Shown here: positions 8,336-17,248 of the stretch, in pieces | How positions within the stretch are numbered: position 1 is the first letter of the stretch | Layout of the letters: every line of letters starts with the position of its first letter | Origin: a virus | IMG/VR virus record: IMGVR_UViG_3300025141_000231 | Location: 1-41,585 of that record | DNA: 41,585 nucleotides | Direction: 5' to 3' (one strand) | Position numbers and translations under genes: made by a program | The notes under the pieces: model-generated | Database searches by the model: none | What the model saw: the letters and a program-made list of their open reading frames with translations, nothing else | What the model was told of the DNA's origin: nothing

Positions 8336-8676
8336 TAATACGCCCTCATAACTTCAAGTACGTTTTCCAGATTTAAAGGAATCGAGAGGGCGTCCCCTGG
8401 ACGTACGTCTGCTTCGGTGATGTAGCCGTTATAGAAAGCAATCACCCACCAATAGCGCGTGTCTTGATAGAACTTGTCGGCGAGTTTATAGAATCGATCT
8501 CCATATTGCCACAAATGCGTTGTACTTTTCAAACTTGCTCGTTCTCCAACAGTGGGATTGTGCATATATGGAGTTTCATATTGAACAATGTTCTTGAGTC
8601 CACGTTCTTTGCGCAAGAATTCATAAGCTGGATTTGCGTTATTGATGATTTTGTACTTTGAATATCGTGATGCCAT
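8335..8676 (-). CDS. Baseplate wedge protein, T4 gp53-like (LysM-like)
   Basis: 113 aa. In T4-like tails gp53 joins baseplate wedges around the hub. The sequence shows the typical pattern: a basic start, then HLWQYGDRFYKLADKFY (55-71), TRYWWVIAFYNG (73-84) and RPGDALSIPLNLENVL (92-107). This is the LysM-like arrangement of a 'GDRLDKLAxxYYGDxxYWWxIAxxN' stretch followed by a 'PGxxLxIP' strand. Length fits a small wedge subunit. It is coupled on both sides by TAATG overlaps with the 384-aa and 1320-aa baseplate genes. Confidence 0.75.
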   Translation of the reverse strand: MASRYSKYKIINNANPAYEFLRKERGLKNIVQYETPYMHNPTVGERASLKSTTHLWQYGDRFYKLADKFYQDTRYWWVIAFYNGYITEADVRPGDALSIPLNLENVLEVMRAY

Positions 8677-9830
8677 TAGTCACTTCCTCTATTGGATGCG
8701 TTTATTGTGCCAAGCGCCTGTTCCCAGTCTTCGAACGATGCCTTTTCGGCATCGCTTATGCCGCCTAGGCGCGCGTCATAGTTATCGAACGCTGCTAGAT
8801 TGCGAATTTGCTCTTCTGTCGCTGTTCCGGTCCGGAGCGCATCCATGTCAGCTGTGCGCTGTTCTTCTCCCAATAGGCCTGCATATCTGGATTGAGCGTT
8901 GGCAATAGCTTGATCAACCGCTTCTCTCTCCTCCATGTCAGCGCGGTTCTTTTGCATTGTGGTGAAATAGTTGCCGCGGGCGCTGGCGTTTGTCTGCCAG
9001 TCCGGCTCATCGCCAACTGCACCTTGGTAGTCGATCCCATAAGGAAAGTTGGGTTGGGAAAACTGCAAGTCTTCGGAGTCTTCTTCCATAGACCATCCAA
9101 GAGGATGCTCGTGAATAACCTTAAAATCAAAATTGATTTCGATTAATTTGGGTAATATGCCGCCATGGCTTTGGCGGTCGCGCATTTTTTCGCCGGACGC
9201 CCTGGTCTGTGTGCCGCGCTCTATGATCCCTACTTCACTATCTAAATTGTGATTAATTGTTAAAGACGTCAATACGCCTAGTAATCCTGACTTCTCAAAA
9301 TTGCTTATTTTTCGGGGTTTGCTGTAGGTGTCGGAAAGGCCGGCGCCACGGTGTACTCCCCGAGCTAAGTTCATTAAGCCAAATCGAATCAAGGGAGATT
9401 GGGCGATGGTGTTGGCATTGTGTTTATTCACATAATTTGGATAAAGAAACTGAGTTAAGGCTTGAACTTTGGCCAAATTTTCATAAGCCTCGCCTTCGGA
9501 AGCTGCGGGTATTTTCAATGCAACTGTGATGGTTCTTGTTGTATTTTTGAATTGGTGGATAGGATCCATGCGCCCATATACTGTTTCTTCTGACCATTCG
9601 GGCGAAAAGGTTTCGTTATACGCCGACATAAATGCTTTAAAGAAAAGGCGCCTTCCTGATGGAACATGCACAAAATCAACAACGTAGCCCTTGTTACCTA
9701 GCGCATCGGATCCGTCAGCGAACATTCTTCCGCGCGGATCTAAGGTACGCTCAGTTTCCAATTTATCAGCATTAAAATATGGAGATTCAATTGCCTTGCG
9801 TGGCTTGGTGTTGTTAGGGTCGTCGCTCAT
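8676..9830 (-). CDS. Baseplate/tail-tube-initiator-like structural protein
   Basis: 384 aa. Residues 48-110 read VVDFVHVPSGRRLFFKAFM then SPEWSEETVYGRMDPIHQF, followed by TRTITVALKIPAAS. This tube-fold pattern, with 'YGRMDPIxxFxxTxR' as its core, recurs in tail proteins that cap or initiate the tube in marine T4-like phages. A central LTSLTINHNLDSEVG segment and a HEHPLGW motif near 245 follow. The last 90 residues are a charged, helical, probably flexible tail. It follows the tape measure gene by six bases and precedes gp53, the normal position for tube initiator/baseplate genes. The T4 counterparts would be gp48 or gp54, but I cannot say which. Confidence 0.5.
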   Translation of the reverse strand: MSDDPNNTKPRKAIESPYFNADKLETERTLDPRGRMFADGSDALGNKGYVVDFVHVPSGRRLFFKAFMSAYNETFSPEWSEETVYGRMDPIHQFKNTTRTITVALKIPAASEGEAYENLAKVQALTQFLYPNYVNKHNANTIAQSPLIRFGLMNLARGVHRGAGLSDTYSKPRKISNFEKSGLLGVLTSLTINHNLDSEVGIIERGTQTRASGEKMRDRQSHGGILPKLIEINFDFKVIHEHPLGWSMEEDSEDLQFSQPNFPYGIDYQGAVGDEPDWQTNASARGNYFTTMQKNRADMEEREAVDQAIANAQSRYAGLLGEEQRTADMDALRTGTATEEQIRNLAAFDNYDARLGGISDAEKASFEDWEQALGTINASNRGSD

Positions 9831-9836
9831 GTATTA

Positions 9837-12371
9837 TTATCCTTGTCCTGCGAAAATGGGCTTGTATTCCTCTCCCATGATCTTAACTACCTTCTCTGCC
9901 AAAACTTTACCGTCTAATTCTAATTTAACAGTCACATTTTGAGGCCTCGGGCGAGAGGCGGTACCACCCCCACCTTGTCCAAGGGCGCCACCACCACCAG
10001 CTGCGGCGCCAAAAGCTTGGGCTCCTCCGGCGGCTCTGACTGCTGTTGCAGATGCTGTGACACGGTCAAGCACGGTGCGAAGAGTGATTGACTTTTTAAC
10101 GGGAATATCATCCATTGCTTTAGCCACCGCCCTCATAGCTATGGCTACTTCTAATAACTGTCCTGCAGACACGCTAGCGAGTGATTCCGAAAAAGTTGCA
10201 ATTGCAACAAGATCTTTCGTTTTAATGAAAGCAAGCGAAAAGGCTAATGCTCCCATTCCAACTGCCATGGCCGCCAAACCGATACCTGCCACCACCATGT
10301 AGGGCGCCCCAAGAGCTAGCGCTGCCACAAAAGCTCCGAAAGCCACTGCTTTTTCAATATTGATGGCTTCAAACAAAGCGGCGAAACCCTTTGCCATAAT
10401 ACCTATAGAAAGAGCCACAATGGCAACAATGCCTCCGATGATCGCAAAAGGTATCGCGACAGTCATTAAGCCCGCTCCTAAATTGTATAAAGTACCAGCT
10501 AAGGCGTTTAATGTCGGAATGGCTGGGCCGGCGACTACAGACATAAGGCGTAATGCGCCAGCAAAGGCGATCACTGTTAATACCAATTTAGACGGTGATT
10601 CGATCATAAAAGCTTTTCCTAGCAAGATAAGGGCGGCCGCTATCGCCATGATCGCAAAGACTTGTTTTGTTCTCGCCGTGGCGCCGGCGGAAAAAGTCTT
10701 GTTCAATGCTGCCTCCGTTACTGCCAGAGAAGTATTGGCTATCGTTAATCCTATTTGCGCGACTTTGAGAGTTCCCAAAACAACGGTTAAAGTCTTTATG
10801 ATCCACATGTTATCTGCAAGGAAGGTTAAGAAACCTGCAGCTACCTCTGCAAGGTGTATGAACGATTCAGCATTCTCTGCTAAAATAATGCGCATTTTAT
10901 CTTGGATATCCTGCACGGCTTTTGCACGTTCGGCTTGTTCTTCATAAGATTCGGCGGATTTATTAGTAGCGTCTGTCATCAAGTCCGTTCGACCTGAGAG
11001 CATAAGCGCCAAATCACCCACATCGGAAAGGCCGAGAGCTTCGGTATAGAATTGCTTCTGATAGTAACTCATTGTGTCGAACGAGAGACCAGCGTCTTCG
11101 ATTGCGCCTCGAATCGTATCAAATCTGGATACCGGATCGGTGTCCATTAACATGTCCATCGCATTGACAAAGTTGCCGCCTAATGCTGCGTTTAATTTTC
11201 CGGTGGATTCTGCCGCATCTTCGAAAGTGTCGAATTTGCCGGCAATCTGCAGGACTTTGCCCATTTCCATGCCTGTAAGCTTTTGAATGCGTGCTAACTC
11301 TTTAAACGTCTTGGTACCCTCTTGTCCAAACTTTGCCAGTTCGGGGCCCATCTTGGCATATTCAGCAGCAAGCTGGCCAGGGACGACTTGGAGGGCGCGG
11401 GCTGTTGCGGCGAGTTCTAATGAAGTGTTCTCAGCTTCGCCAATTGATTGTCCAAACATCTTCATTGAGACTTGAACGCCGGCGGCGACGTCGCCTGCTG
11501 CTACACCAACTTCGTTCAAGAGTGCAGTCGTTTTTACCAAGGAATCTTGTTGTGCAGCCGATGCCATTGTGAAATCAGTTACATTGTTGATTAATTCGCC
11601 AGTAGCCTCCGAAGCTTCCTCCATGGAGACTCCAAATTGATTAAGCGATTTATAGTTCTCAACAAGGCGATCATTAAGCTCGTCGGGCATTTGGAAAGCG
11701 CGCTTAAACGCATATTCGGCCGTGTGGACTTCCATGACGACTTCTTTAATGGAGCCGAGCATGCTATCAAACATACCGCTGGATGCTTCAATTGCCTTAG
11801 AGAGAGCGAAAGCGGATCCTTGGCCGGCGTCAAGGGCCGCGCGGAAGTCATGGGCTGCGAGGGCTACCCCATGCTGGGCATCAAAAACGTTCGATATAGT
11901 TGCCTCTGCTCGACCAAGAGATTCTACTTCTTTATTGCGCGCAACGATGAGATCTTGCGCCTCTTTAATTCTCTCTTGAGCGTCCCGCCTGTCGTCGTCC
12001 GACATTGAGGTTCTGAGACGCAATTGTTCTTGTTCGAATGCAATCTTAGTTTTCAGTGCTTCGATATCAGATTCGTGTGCAGCCCTTCGAGCATCAAAAG
12101 AGTCTTCCATGGCGAGATAAGTCGCCCTTTCATCCTCTAGAAGCTTAATCTTTTCGCGGAGGACGGAGGACTCTTCCCGGCGGTGTCTGACAATATCCTC
12201 GATGACATCCCGATTTTTTGTAAGCACGCCGCCGAGAGTATTATAAGCAGCCTTGATATCGCCCAACTCGGACTTCTCCGCGTGGGACAGCGCGATGCCT
12301 TCCTCTTTCAGTTTGTTTAACTCTCTAAGGCGTTCTAGCTGTTCTGGAGTGATATCGCCTGGGGTGGCCAT
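9837..12371 (-). CDS. Tail tape measure protein
   Basis: 844 aa. Sets tail length and is expected to enter the host envelope on injection. Residues 1-160 are long charged coiled coil (heptad-rich REESSVLREKIKLLEDERAT). A central helical region (about 230-480) carries the usual Ala/Gly-rich helices of tape measures. From about 500 to 740 there are several long hydrophobic helices that could span a membrane. Residues 775-810 are Gly/Ala-rich (AAAGGGGALGQGGGG), then a short beta/alpha end. It is the longest helical protein here and follows the gp26-like gene pair and a terminator, matching the chaperone-then-tape-measure order of tailed phages. The start has GAGGG upstream. An ACTAATTA element lies 28 bases before the ATG. 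Confidence 0.85.
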   Translation of the reverse strand: MATPGDITPEQLERLRELNKLKEEGIALSHAEKSELGDIKAAYNTLGGVLTKNRDVIEDIVRHRREESSVLREKIKLLEDERATYLAMEDSFDARRAAHESDIEALKTKIAFEQEQLRLRTSMSDDDRRDAQERIKEAQDLIVARNKEVESLGRAEATISNVFDAQHGVALAAHDFRAALDAGQGSAFALSKAIEASSGMFDSMLGSIKEVVMEVHTAEYAFKRAFQMPDELNDRLVENYKSLNQFGVSMEEASEATGELINNVTDFTMASAAQQDSLVKTTALLNEVGVAAGDVAAGVQVSMKMFGQSIGEAENTSLELAATARALQVVPGQLAAEYAKMGPELAKFGQEGTKTFKELARIQKLTGMEMGKVLQIAGKFDTFEDAAESTGKLNAALGGNFVNAMDMLMDTDPVSRFDTIRGAIEDAGLSFDTMSYYQKQFYTEALGLSDVGDLALMLSGRTDLMTDATNKSAESYEEQAERAKAVQDIQDKMRIILAENAESFIHLAEVAAGFLTFLADNMWIIKTLTVVLGTLKVAQIGLTIANTSLAVTEAALNKTFSAGATARTKQVFAIMAIAAALILLGKAFMIESPSKLVLTVIAFAGALRLMSVVAGPAIPTLNALAGTLYNLGAGLMTVAIPFAIIGGIVAIVALSIGIMAKGFAALFEAINIEKAVAFGAFVAALALGAPYMVVAGIGLAAMAVGMGALAFSLAFIKTKDLVAIATFSESLASVSAGQLLEVAIAMRAVAKAMDDIPVKKSITLRTVLDRVTASATAVRAAGGAQAFGAAAGGGGALGQGGGGTASRPRPQNVTVKLELDGKVLAEKVVKIMGEEYKPIFAGQG

Positions 12372-12398
12372 AATGTAAACCCTCGTATTTGTACTAAG

Positions 12399-12406
12399 TA
12401 ATTAGT
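12399..12406 (-). promoter_or_regulatory. ACTAATTA element before tape measure
   Basis: Minus-strand ACTAATTA, extended AACTAATTAC, 28 bases before the tape measure ATG and only a few bases after the T-tract of the terminator at 12411-12447. It belongs to the recurring ACTANTTA family proposed as late promoter cores. Confidence 0.4.
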
Positions 12407-12410
12407 TTGC

Positions 12411-12447
12411 ACAAAAAAAGTGACAAGAATAGGATCCCTGTCACTTT
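12411..12447 (-). terminator. Rho-independent terminator before tape measure
   Basis: Minus strand: a perfect nine-pair stem, AAAGTGACA with TGTCACTTT, with a 13-base loop holding GGATCC, followed by seven Ts. The stop codon TGA of the 76-aa frame lies inside the first arm. It separates the tail chaperone-like genes from the tape measure gene. Confidence 0.8.
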
Positions 12448-12671
12448 ATATTGGGAGGCGCTGTTGGTTGATTGAACGCACTTAACGTTTGAGCCCCCGA
12501 ATTGTTGCCTCCCTTGGAGGCATTTTCAATTATTTCCGCTTCTTTCTTTAATTGTTCGACGAGGCGCTCTACAAACCACGTTCGCAAGCCCACAGGTAGG
12601 TTGTAAGCCTCGGAAAAAGACCATCCACCCGAATACTTTAAGAAGAAAAATGCCTCGTAGACATTGTGCAT
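12441..12671 (-). CDS. Tail chaperone-like extension, probably made by frameshifting
   Basis: 76 aa from its first ATG, starting MHNVYEAFFFLKYSGGWSF. No Shine-Dalgarno sequence precedes that ATG. The frame stays open upstream to 12704 and overlaps the end of the 287-aa gene by 29 bases, which include seven Ts at 12690-12696. Reading through from the upstream gene with a +1 or -2 shift gives FGLTDEYMHNVYEAFFF, a plausible protein start region. The fused product would be about 365 aa. This is the position (just before the tape measure) where many tailed phages make a G/GT tail-assembly chaperone pair. In T4 terms it may correspond to the gp51/gp26 area. Independent translation by coupling is the alternative. 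Confidence 0.6.
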   Translation of the reverse strand: MHNVYEAFFFLKYSGGWSFSEAYNLPVGLRTWFVERLVEQLKKEAEIIENASKGGNNSGAQTLSAFNQPTAPPNIK

Positions 12672-12675
12672 ATAT

Positions 12676-13539
12676 TCATCGGTCAGGCCAAAAAAAGTCC
12701 GCAGTCAGCGGAACCTCCATGATTTCATCATGTCCACATTCACAACAAACGAACTCTTGAGTGAGATCGATATTTGGTGCAACAGTTTTATATGCCATTC
12801 TCAAATGTCGTGAATCAATTGAGGGCATATTGTCTACCAAATAATTTCGTGCCTGTAAGGAATCGTCGCCATTCGCTGCCACAATCATATTGCGTAATTG
12901 TGTCGTTATCCCCTTTTCATAAGAAGAATTGGTTTTGCTCTTGGCGGCGTTGATAATGTTTTTCTCATCTCGGCCAATTAACAGTCTAAATGTGGCTGTC
13001 ACTTGGGTCCGAGGTAACACCACATTAAAGGTGCCGTTTTCATTGTCAGTAACATTCAGAATGTCACTGTCGTCGTTTTCAGTTCCGGTGAAGGTGTTTG
13101 CTTCATTTAGATCAAATGCATAATCTTGAGCCAAATCGCATGCTGGACAGCTTACTCTGGTTTCATAGATATTTCCATAAGCTGAAGAGCGCACGGCGAT
13201 CAAAATTGCATTCCTGTCGCCTACAAGGATATCATCCGCATTGACGCGATTATCCATAATTAAGCTCTGCATTACTCGATCTATTGCAATACCCTTTTTC
13301 AAAAGAGTGCGAGAGGTTAATATATCCTCTTCTTTTGCGGTCATTTGTTTAATTTCAATACTCTCCGCACCATGAAGGGGATGTCCTTCAGGATAGTATC
13401 GACCGCCCGAGGGCAGTTCTACAAACTCGGTAGGGACAACAAATGAGAATCCCTGAGTTTCTTGTTGTAATAGCTGGGGCGGGGGGCTGTTATCTGTAGG
13501 TGGTGTGCCTGTGCCCAGCCTGTCTTTATTGCGTGACAA
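12676..13539 (-). CDS. T4 gp26-family baseplate/tail chaperone protein
   Basis: 287 aa. The N-terminal core, FVVPTEFVELPSGGRYYPEG (33-52), then GAESIEIKQMTAKEEDIL (57-74), is the signature of the T4 baseplate protein family (gp26-like). A zinc site is likely from Cys131/Cys134 (CPAC) and Cys265/Cys268 (CCEC). The start is TTG, supported by AGAGGTG six bases upstream; no ATG is available near it. The end of the gene overlaps an open frame leading into the 76-aa extension and includes a T7 run. Placement between the tail tube and tape measure genes suggests it acts as the tail-assembly chaperone of this phage, or as hub assembly factor as named in T4. Confidence 0.75.
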   Translation of the reverse strand: MSRNKDRLGTGTPPTDNSPPPQLLQQETQGFSFVVPTEFVELPSGGRYYPEGHPLHGAESIEIKQMTAKEEDILTSRTLLKKGIAIDRVMQSLIMDNRVNADDILVGDRNAILIAVRSSAYGNIYETRVSCPACDLAQDYAFDLNEANTFTGTENDDSDILNVTDNENGTFNVVLPRTQVTATFRLLIGRDEKNIINAAKSKTNSSYEKGITTQLRNMIVAANGDDSLQARNYLVDNMPSIDSRHLRMAYKTVAPNIDLTQEFVCCECGHDEIMEVPLTADFFWPDR

Positions 13540-13560
13540 TATTCACCTCTTGTTTAAATC

Positions 13561-14157
13561 TTAGGATGTTTCGGGGTTACCAATGTTGTAGAATTCAGTT
13601 CTACTCGCGCTGGCGCCATCGCGGCCGCTAGGACTAGCTGTCGATAATTGAGCCCAATCGTAGCGCAGCTTCATTGTAACCTCGGTAAGCTCATCGGAGC
13701 CGTACTCTAAATCACCAAACGTAAGCTCGGTGATAAAAGCGTTCCACAAGGTCCATGTCTCTAAGGGGTTGCCCTCGTGGTCAATCTGTGCAACCGTTAC
13801 TTGTCCTAGTGCGGATGCGGCGCTGGCCTTAGTCATTGTGGTCAAGTCTGCAGGGTTTGCAGGGGGGTGATACCCGCCAGCTTGAATAATATCATTAAAG
13901 CTTGCTGCAGCATCTGGCTCTACTGGATCCACCAATGTAATTGTTACTTCTTGCCATGTCACCGACCCAGGATAATAAAAAGTATGGTTTAGGTATTTGT
14001 GCTCTTGTGCGGCAATTTGAAAAGAGGGCTTGTTAGCCGTTTTCGCGTACCACAAGGTATTTTCTTGTAGGCCGTCGATTCGAACGACAAATCTAAATTT
14101 TCTTTTAGGGTCGTTAAATTGAGGGTTATCGGTGTGGTTTTGTGACCAGAATGGCAT
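13561..14157 (-). CDS. Tail tube protein, T4 gp19-like
   Basis: 198 aa; forms the inner tube inside the sheath. Typical tube signatures are KFRFVVRIDGL (20-30), AKTANKPSF (39-47), YYPGSVTWQEVTITLVDP (61-78), then WTLWNAFITELTFGDLEYGS and a final strand TEVTMKLRYDWAQL. This is the fold of short contractile-tail tube proteins, and the length suits the family (T4 gp19 163 aa). It directly follows the sheath gene. Ribosome binding site AGGAGT lies upstream, and an ACTATTTA element is 31 bases before the start. Confidence 0.9.
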   Translation of the reverse strand: MPFWSQNHTDNPQFNDPKRKFRFVVRIDGLQENTLWYAKTANKPSFQIAAQEHKYLNHTFYYPGSVTWQEVTITLVDPVEPDAAASFNDIIQAGGYHPPANPADLTTMTKASAASALGQVTVAQIDHEGNPLETWTLWNAFITELTFGDLEYGSDELTEVTMKLRYDWAQLSTASPSGRDGASASRTEFYNIGNPETS

Positions 14158-14187
14158 GGTTTAGTTACTCCTGTGAGGTTTCAAAGT

Positions 14188-14195
14188 TAAATAGT
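14188..14195 (-). promoter_or_regulatory. ACTATTTA element before tail tube gene
   Basis: Minus-strand CACTATTTAAC, 31 bases before the ATG of the tube gene. Part of the ACTANTTA family. It would allow the tube gene to be expressed more strongly than the sheath gene upstream. Confidence 0.4.
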
Positions 14196-14221
14196 GAGCG
14201 GGAATAAAATTCCTACTTATT

Positions 14222-17164
14222 TTAATCATCAAATGATGCTCCTGTGGAAGCGATCACGAAGTCAATTGCAATGTATTCAATGGACCGCGCGGGCTTCACC
14301 ATAATTTTGGCGTACAGAATATTCTGGTCCACCAAATCAGGTGTGGTGGTAGATTCGTCAAGGACCAACCTATATTCTGTGATACCGAATCGTGTCACCA
14401 CGTTAGCCAGGAACGGCTCGATGAGTCCCTTAAAGCGTGTCCATGTTGCTTGAACATTTTGCTCAAAGAGAATTTGGGTTGACATGATAGAAATTTGCTT
14501 CTTCAAGTAAATCACCAATCGACGCACATTGATTCGATCAAGTGCCGATTGACGCTCTTGAAGTGTCTTTTGTCCAAAGACCACGATTCCACTAGAGGGG
14601 AAGGAGGCAATTGGATTAATTCGTGCATCATAAAGAGTGTCGCGCTCTTTCGAGGTTAACTTCTCCGTGACACCCGTAATTGGAATGCCGGCTGCACCGT
14701 CGCTTAAGCCACCGCGATTAAATCCGGCAGGCGCAAACCACAGTTCAGAGCTAGCCTCGGATGAACCGAGAACGCCGAGCATTGCAACCGTGGGGGGCGC
14801 CCACACTGAAACGCCGGTGTTTGCATCCCGAGTTTGAACCCAAGGATAGAACGTGGCGCCATAGCTCGAATCGATTCTACGATTACGCAGTGCTGTAGCA
14901 GCGGCTTTGGGAGTGGTAGCAACGCGAGATGCCTTAGTAGAGCGAGAAGAATACTGTCCTTCGGCTGCTGGCAAATATACATTTTGCAAATCAATGAGGG
15001 CCATCGCATCAGCACGGTCTCCGCAGATATCAATCATGTGTCCGGTGAGGCCATCTACAGTCAAGCCAGGGGCCGTCAACAAGTTCATGTCCAACGATTC
15101 TGGATCTGCAACTGTGTCGATTGCACGCTTGTATGTGTTATATGCATAACTATTGCGATCATTGACACTGCTAATATCCGTCATGCCTGTGTTGTACAGA
15201 GGATCGGGCTTTGTGATATCCCATCCGTCGACACCGCCCCAAACAGGCGCCGTAAACTGGGAATATCCCAAGTTAAGCAAATCGCCGTAAGAAGCGCTCG
15301 TGACGCTTGCGCCAGCAAGGCGCGAGCCTGACTGATACATATAGCCGCCATCACCAGTGGCCTTCACATTATCCAACGTAAAGACATATGAAAAGGATTC
15401 GATGCCGGCAACAGCGCTGCTGTTAACTGGATCGTCTACTGAGGTAGCAGTCCAGAAACGGTTCATGGAAGCTGCACTACGATCTGGGCGTGTGCTGGTT
15501 TCGCTTCGAGTCGATTGGAATCCCCAATATGCTTCATTTGCAGAATCAGCAAGTCCGCCATCGGAAGCCGAGAGACGTAGGAGTCCGACTGGGAAGGAGA
15601 AACTTCCAGTTAATTCGCCACCTTCTGCAGCCCCCGCGCGCCCTGTTTTAAACACGGTGGATCCACTCAACACACTTGTGGAACTCAGTACCATGCGACC
15701 ACTAAATTCACTTCCAGATGGTGCGAATGTGGATAGCACTGACTTGAAGCGAGGAGGACCATAATATCCCCATGGAAGCAGTTCGGCATCAGTTGCGCCG
15801 GCTTCTACTTCAGTATTCATCTCGACATACACAAACTTAGACTGGTTGGGATATTCGCCATATGTCTTAAGACGTCGGCTAGTGGTGTCCCATGAGTGAT
15901 ATTTGTCTCCGATCTTGCGTGCGATGAAATTAGGCGACGTGGGATCAAGCGTACAGTTATCGAAACGCTCCATAACTTGAACATTGCTGTCCGTATCCAT
16001 TAAGGACCGCAGAACAACACTGAATGTGCCGTAGTCGTTCACACTGTTTGTGGATTTTCTAATATTCTGAATAGAAATTTTAACGTTCTTTTGCAGCCAT
16101 TCGCCATGTCCGCGATCTTTCAAGCGGAAAAGCTGTTGCATATCGGTAGGTTCGAAAGCTGCGGATGTTCCCAAATCTTGAGCAATGAACCAGCCGGCCT
16201 TACCTCTTGCAGAGGAGGCGCCGATTCCTTTCAGATTTTGAGGGCCAGTCGTGGCAGTTCCGTATAAAGCAATCGGAAGCATTACACCGTGCAGAGCGGC
16301 GCTTGTTAAGTCACCACTACCGCTAACACCGGTAAAAGTACCATTTGGTTGCGTACCTACCCGAAGGGCTTGTTCGAAAGTCTCTCCTAACCAATAATTC
16401 TTCTTAGCTTTGGCTGGGAAGAATGTGCCTGCAGTAGAGACCAGTTGAGGATTGGTGCTGAAACGCTTGCGAACAAAGAGGTCCGAGCTATCATCAAGAT
16501 TGAATCGAATCTTTTCGCTAGCTAAATCGCTATTGCGAATTTCAACGGTAAAAGAGTTAGCATTGCTGGTATCATTGCCGATTACAGCGCCAATAGAGCC
16601 GGTGGTGCCCACAGCTGTGCCGAACAGAGTTCCACTTAAGGCGACTGTGCAGTTGGCATCTACATACCAAATGGCAGCCAAGACTCCCATTTGGTCAAGA
16701 TCACCTCCTAGTTCTGCTCCGCTAGAGGACGAAGGCCAAACCCATAAACCATAAGCACCGCCGTTGGCAGCGTAAGTGGTGCCAGGGTTTTGAGCGGTCT
16801 TCCAGCCGGCTTGTGCAGCCGTGGTGCCGGTTTGATTAGCGTTTTGCTCTCCTAGGAGGCGCACATATGTCAGGGGGGCCACATTTGAACGTAAGTAAGC
16901 TTTTGCGGCGAACGTGCCGTACATTGGAGATTGGCCATTGCCATCACGCCAAACATCTCCGCCGGCGCCTCCTGGGACTGTATCTCCGAATACTTCTACA
17001 AATTCTGAATAAGAAGTAACCTTGGTCGGCTGCATTGAAGGTCCGCGTGCGGCGCGACCGATAACAACTGGTCCAATAGCCTCCGGAGTCTTAGGAATGA
17101 AAGAATTATCGATTTCATTGATAAAAACACCAGGGGAGACAAATTTAAAGTTTTTTACTGACAT
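14222..17164 (-). CDS. Tail sheath protein, T4 gp18-like
   Basis: 980 aa; contractile sheath subunit. The N-terminus, FVSPGVFINEIDNSFIPKTP, followed by GPVVIGRAARGPSMQPTKV, is the classic sheath start. The C-terminal domain has VFGQKTLQERQSALDRINVR, RLVIYLKKQI, then the long helix ending in an EYRLVLDESTTTPDLVDQN segment and a last strand IEYIAIDFVIA, all hallmarks of the conserved sheath end. The middle 400 residues are an enlarged variable insertion, making it much longer than T4 gp18 (659 aa). That part is Ser/Thr/Gly-rich and would be exposed on the tail surface. Strong Shine-Dalgarno AAAAGGAA. Confidence 0.93.
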   Translation of the reverse strand: MSVKNFKFVSPGVFINEIDNSFIPKTPEAIGPVVIGRAARGPSMQPTKVTSYSEFVEVFGDTVPGGAGGDVWRDGNGQSPMYGTFAAKAYLRSNVAPLTYVRLLGEQNANQTGTTAAQAGWKTAQNPGTTYAANGGAYGLWVWPSSSSGAELGGDLDQMGVLAAIWYVDANCTVALSGTLFGTAVGTTGSIGAVIGNDTSNANSFTVEIRNSDLASEKIRFNLDDSSDLFVRKRFSTNPQLVSTAGTFFPAKAKKNYWLGETFEQALRVGTQPNGTFTGVSGSGDLTSAALHGVMLPIALYGTATTGPQNLKGIGASSARGKAGWFIAQDLGTSAAFEPTDMQQLFRLKDRGHGEWLQKNVKISIQNIRKSTNSVNDYGTFSVVLRSLMDTDSNVQVMERFDNCTLDPTSPNFIARKIGDKYHSWDTTSRRLKTYGEYPNQSKFVYVEMNTEVEAGATDAELLPWGYYGPPRFKSVLSTFAPSGSEFSGRMVLSSTSVLSGSTVFKTGRAGAAEGGELTGSFSFPVGLLRLSASDGGLADSANEAYWGFQSTRSETSTRPDRSAASMNRFWTATSVDDPVNSSAVAGIESFSYVFTLDNVKATGDGGYMYQSGSRLAGASVTSASYGDLLNLGYSQFTAPVWGGVDGWDITKPDPLYNTGMTDISSVNDRNSYAYNTYKRAIDTVADPESLDMNLLTAPGLTVDGLTGHMIDICGDRADAMALIDLQNVYLPAAEGQYSSRSTKASRVATTPKAAATALRNRRIDSSYGATFYPWVQTRDANTGVSVWAPPTVAMLGVLGSSEASSELWFAPAGFNRGGLSDGAAGIPITGVTEKLTSKERDTLYDARINPIASFPSSGIVVFGQKTLQERQSALDRINVRRLVIYLKKQISIMSTQILFEQNVQATWTRFKGLIEPFLANVVTRFGITEYRLVLDESTTTPDLVDQNILYAKIMVKPARSIEYIAIDFVIASTGASFDD

Positions 17165-17220
17165 ATTTGTGGTTCCTTTTAAGACAATATCGCGAAAAAT
17201 ACGCTACTGTAATCATTAAT

Positions 17221-17228
17221 TAAATAGT
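17221..17228 (-). promoter_or_regulatory. ACTATTTA element before sheath gene
   Basis: Minus-strand TACTATTTAATTAA, 57 bases before the sheath ATG and about 20 bases after the stem-loop at 17249-17284. Member of the ACTANTTA family. Confidence 0.4.
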
Positions 17229-17248
17229 ATTGCTAATCTCGAAAAGCT

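Noticed and set aside
10360-10947. 195-aa open frame on the + strand
   Set aside because: Lies wholly opposite the tape measure gene; composition is the mirror of Ala/Ile-rich codons and there is no ribosome binding site or neighbour on that strand.
12441-12671. Treating the 76-aa frame as an ordinary independent gene
   Set aside because: Its ATG has no Shine-Dalgarno and the frame is open upstream across a T7 run; frameshift expression is more likely, though coupling is not excluded.
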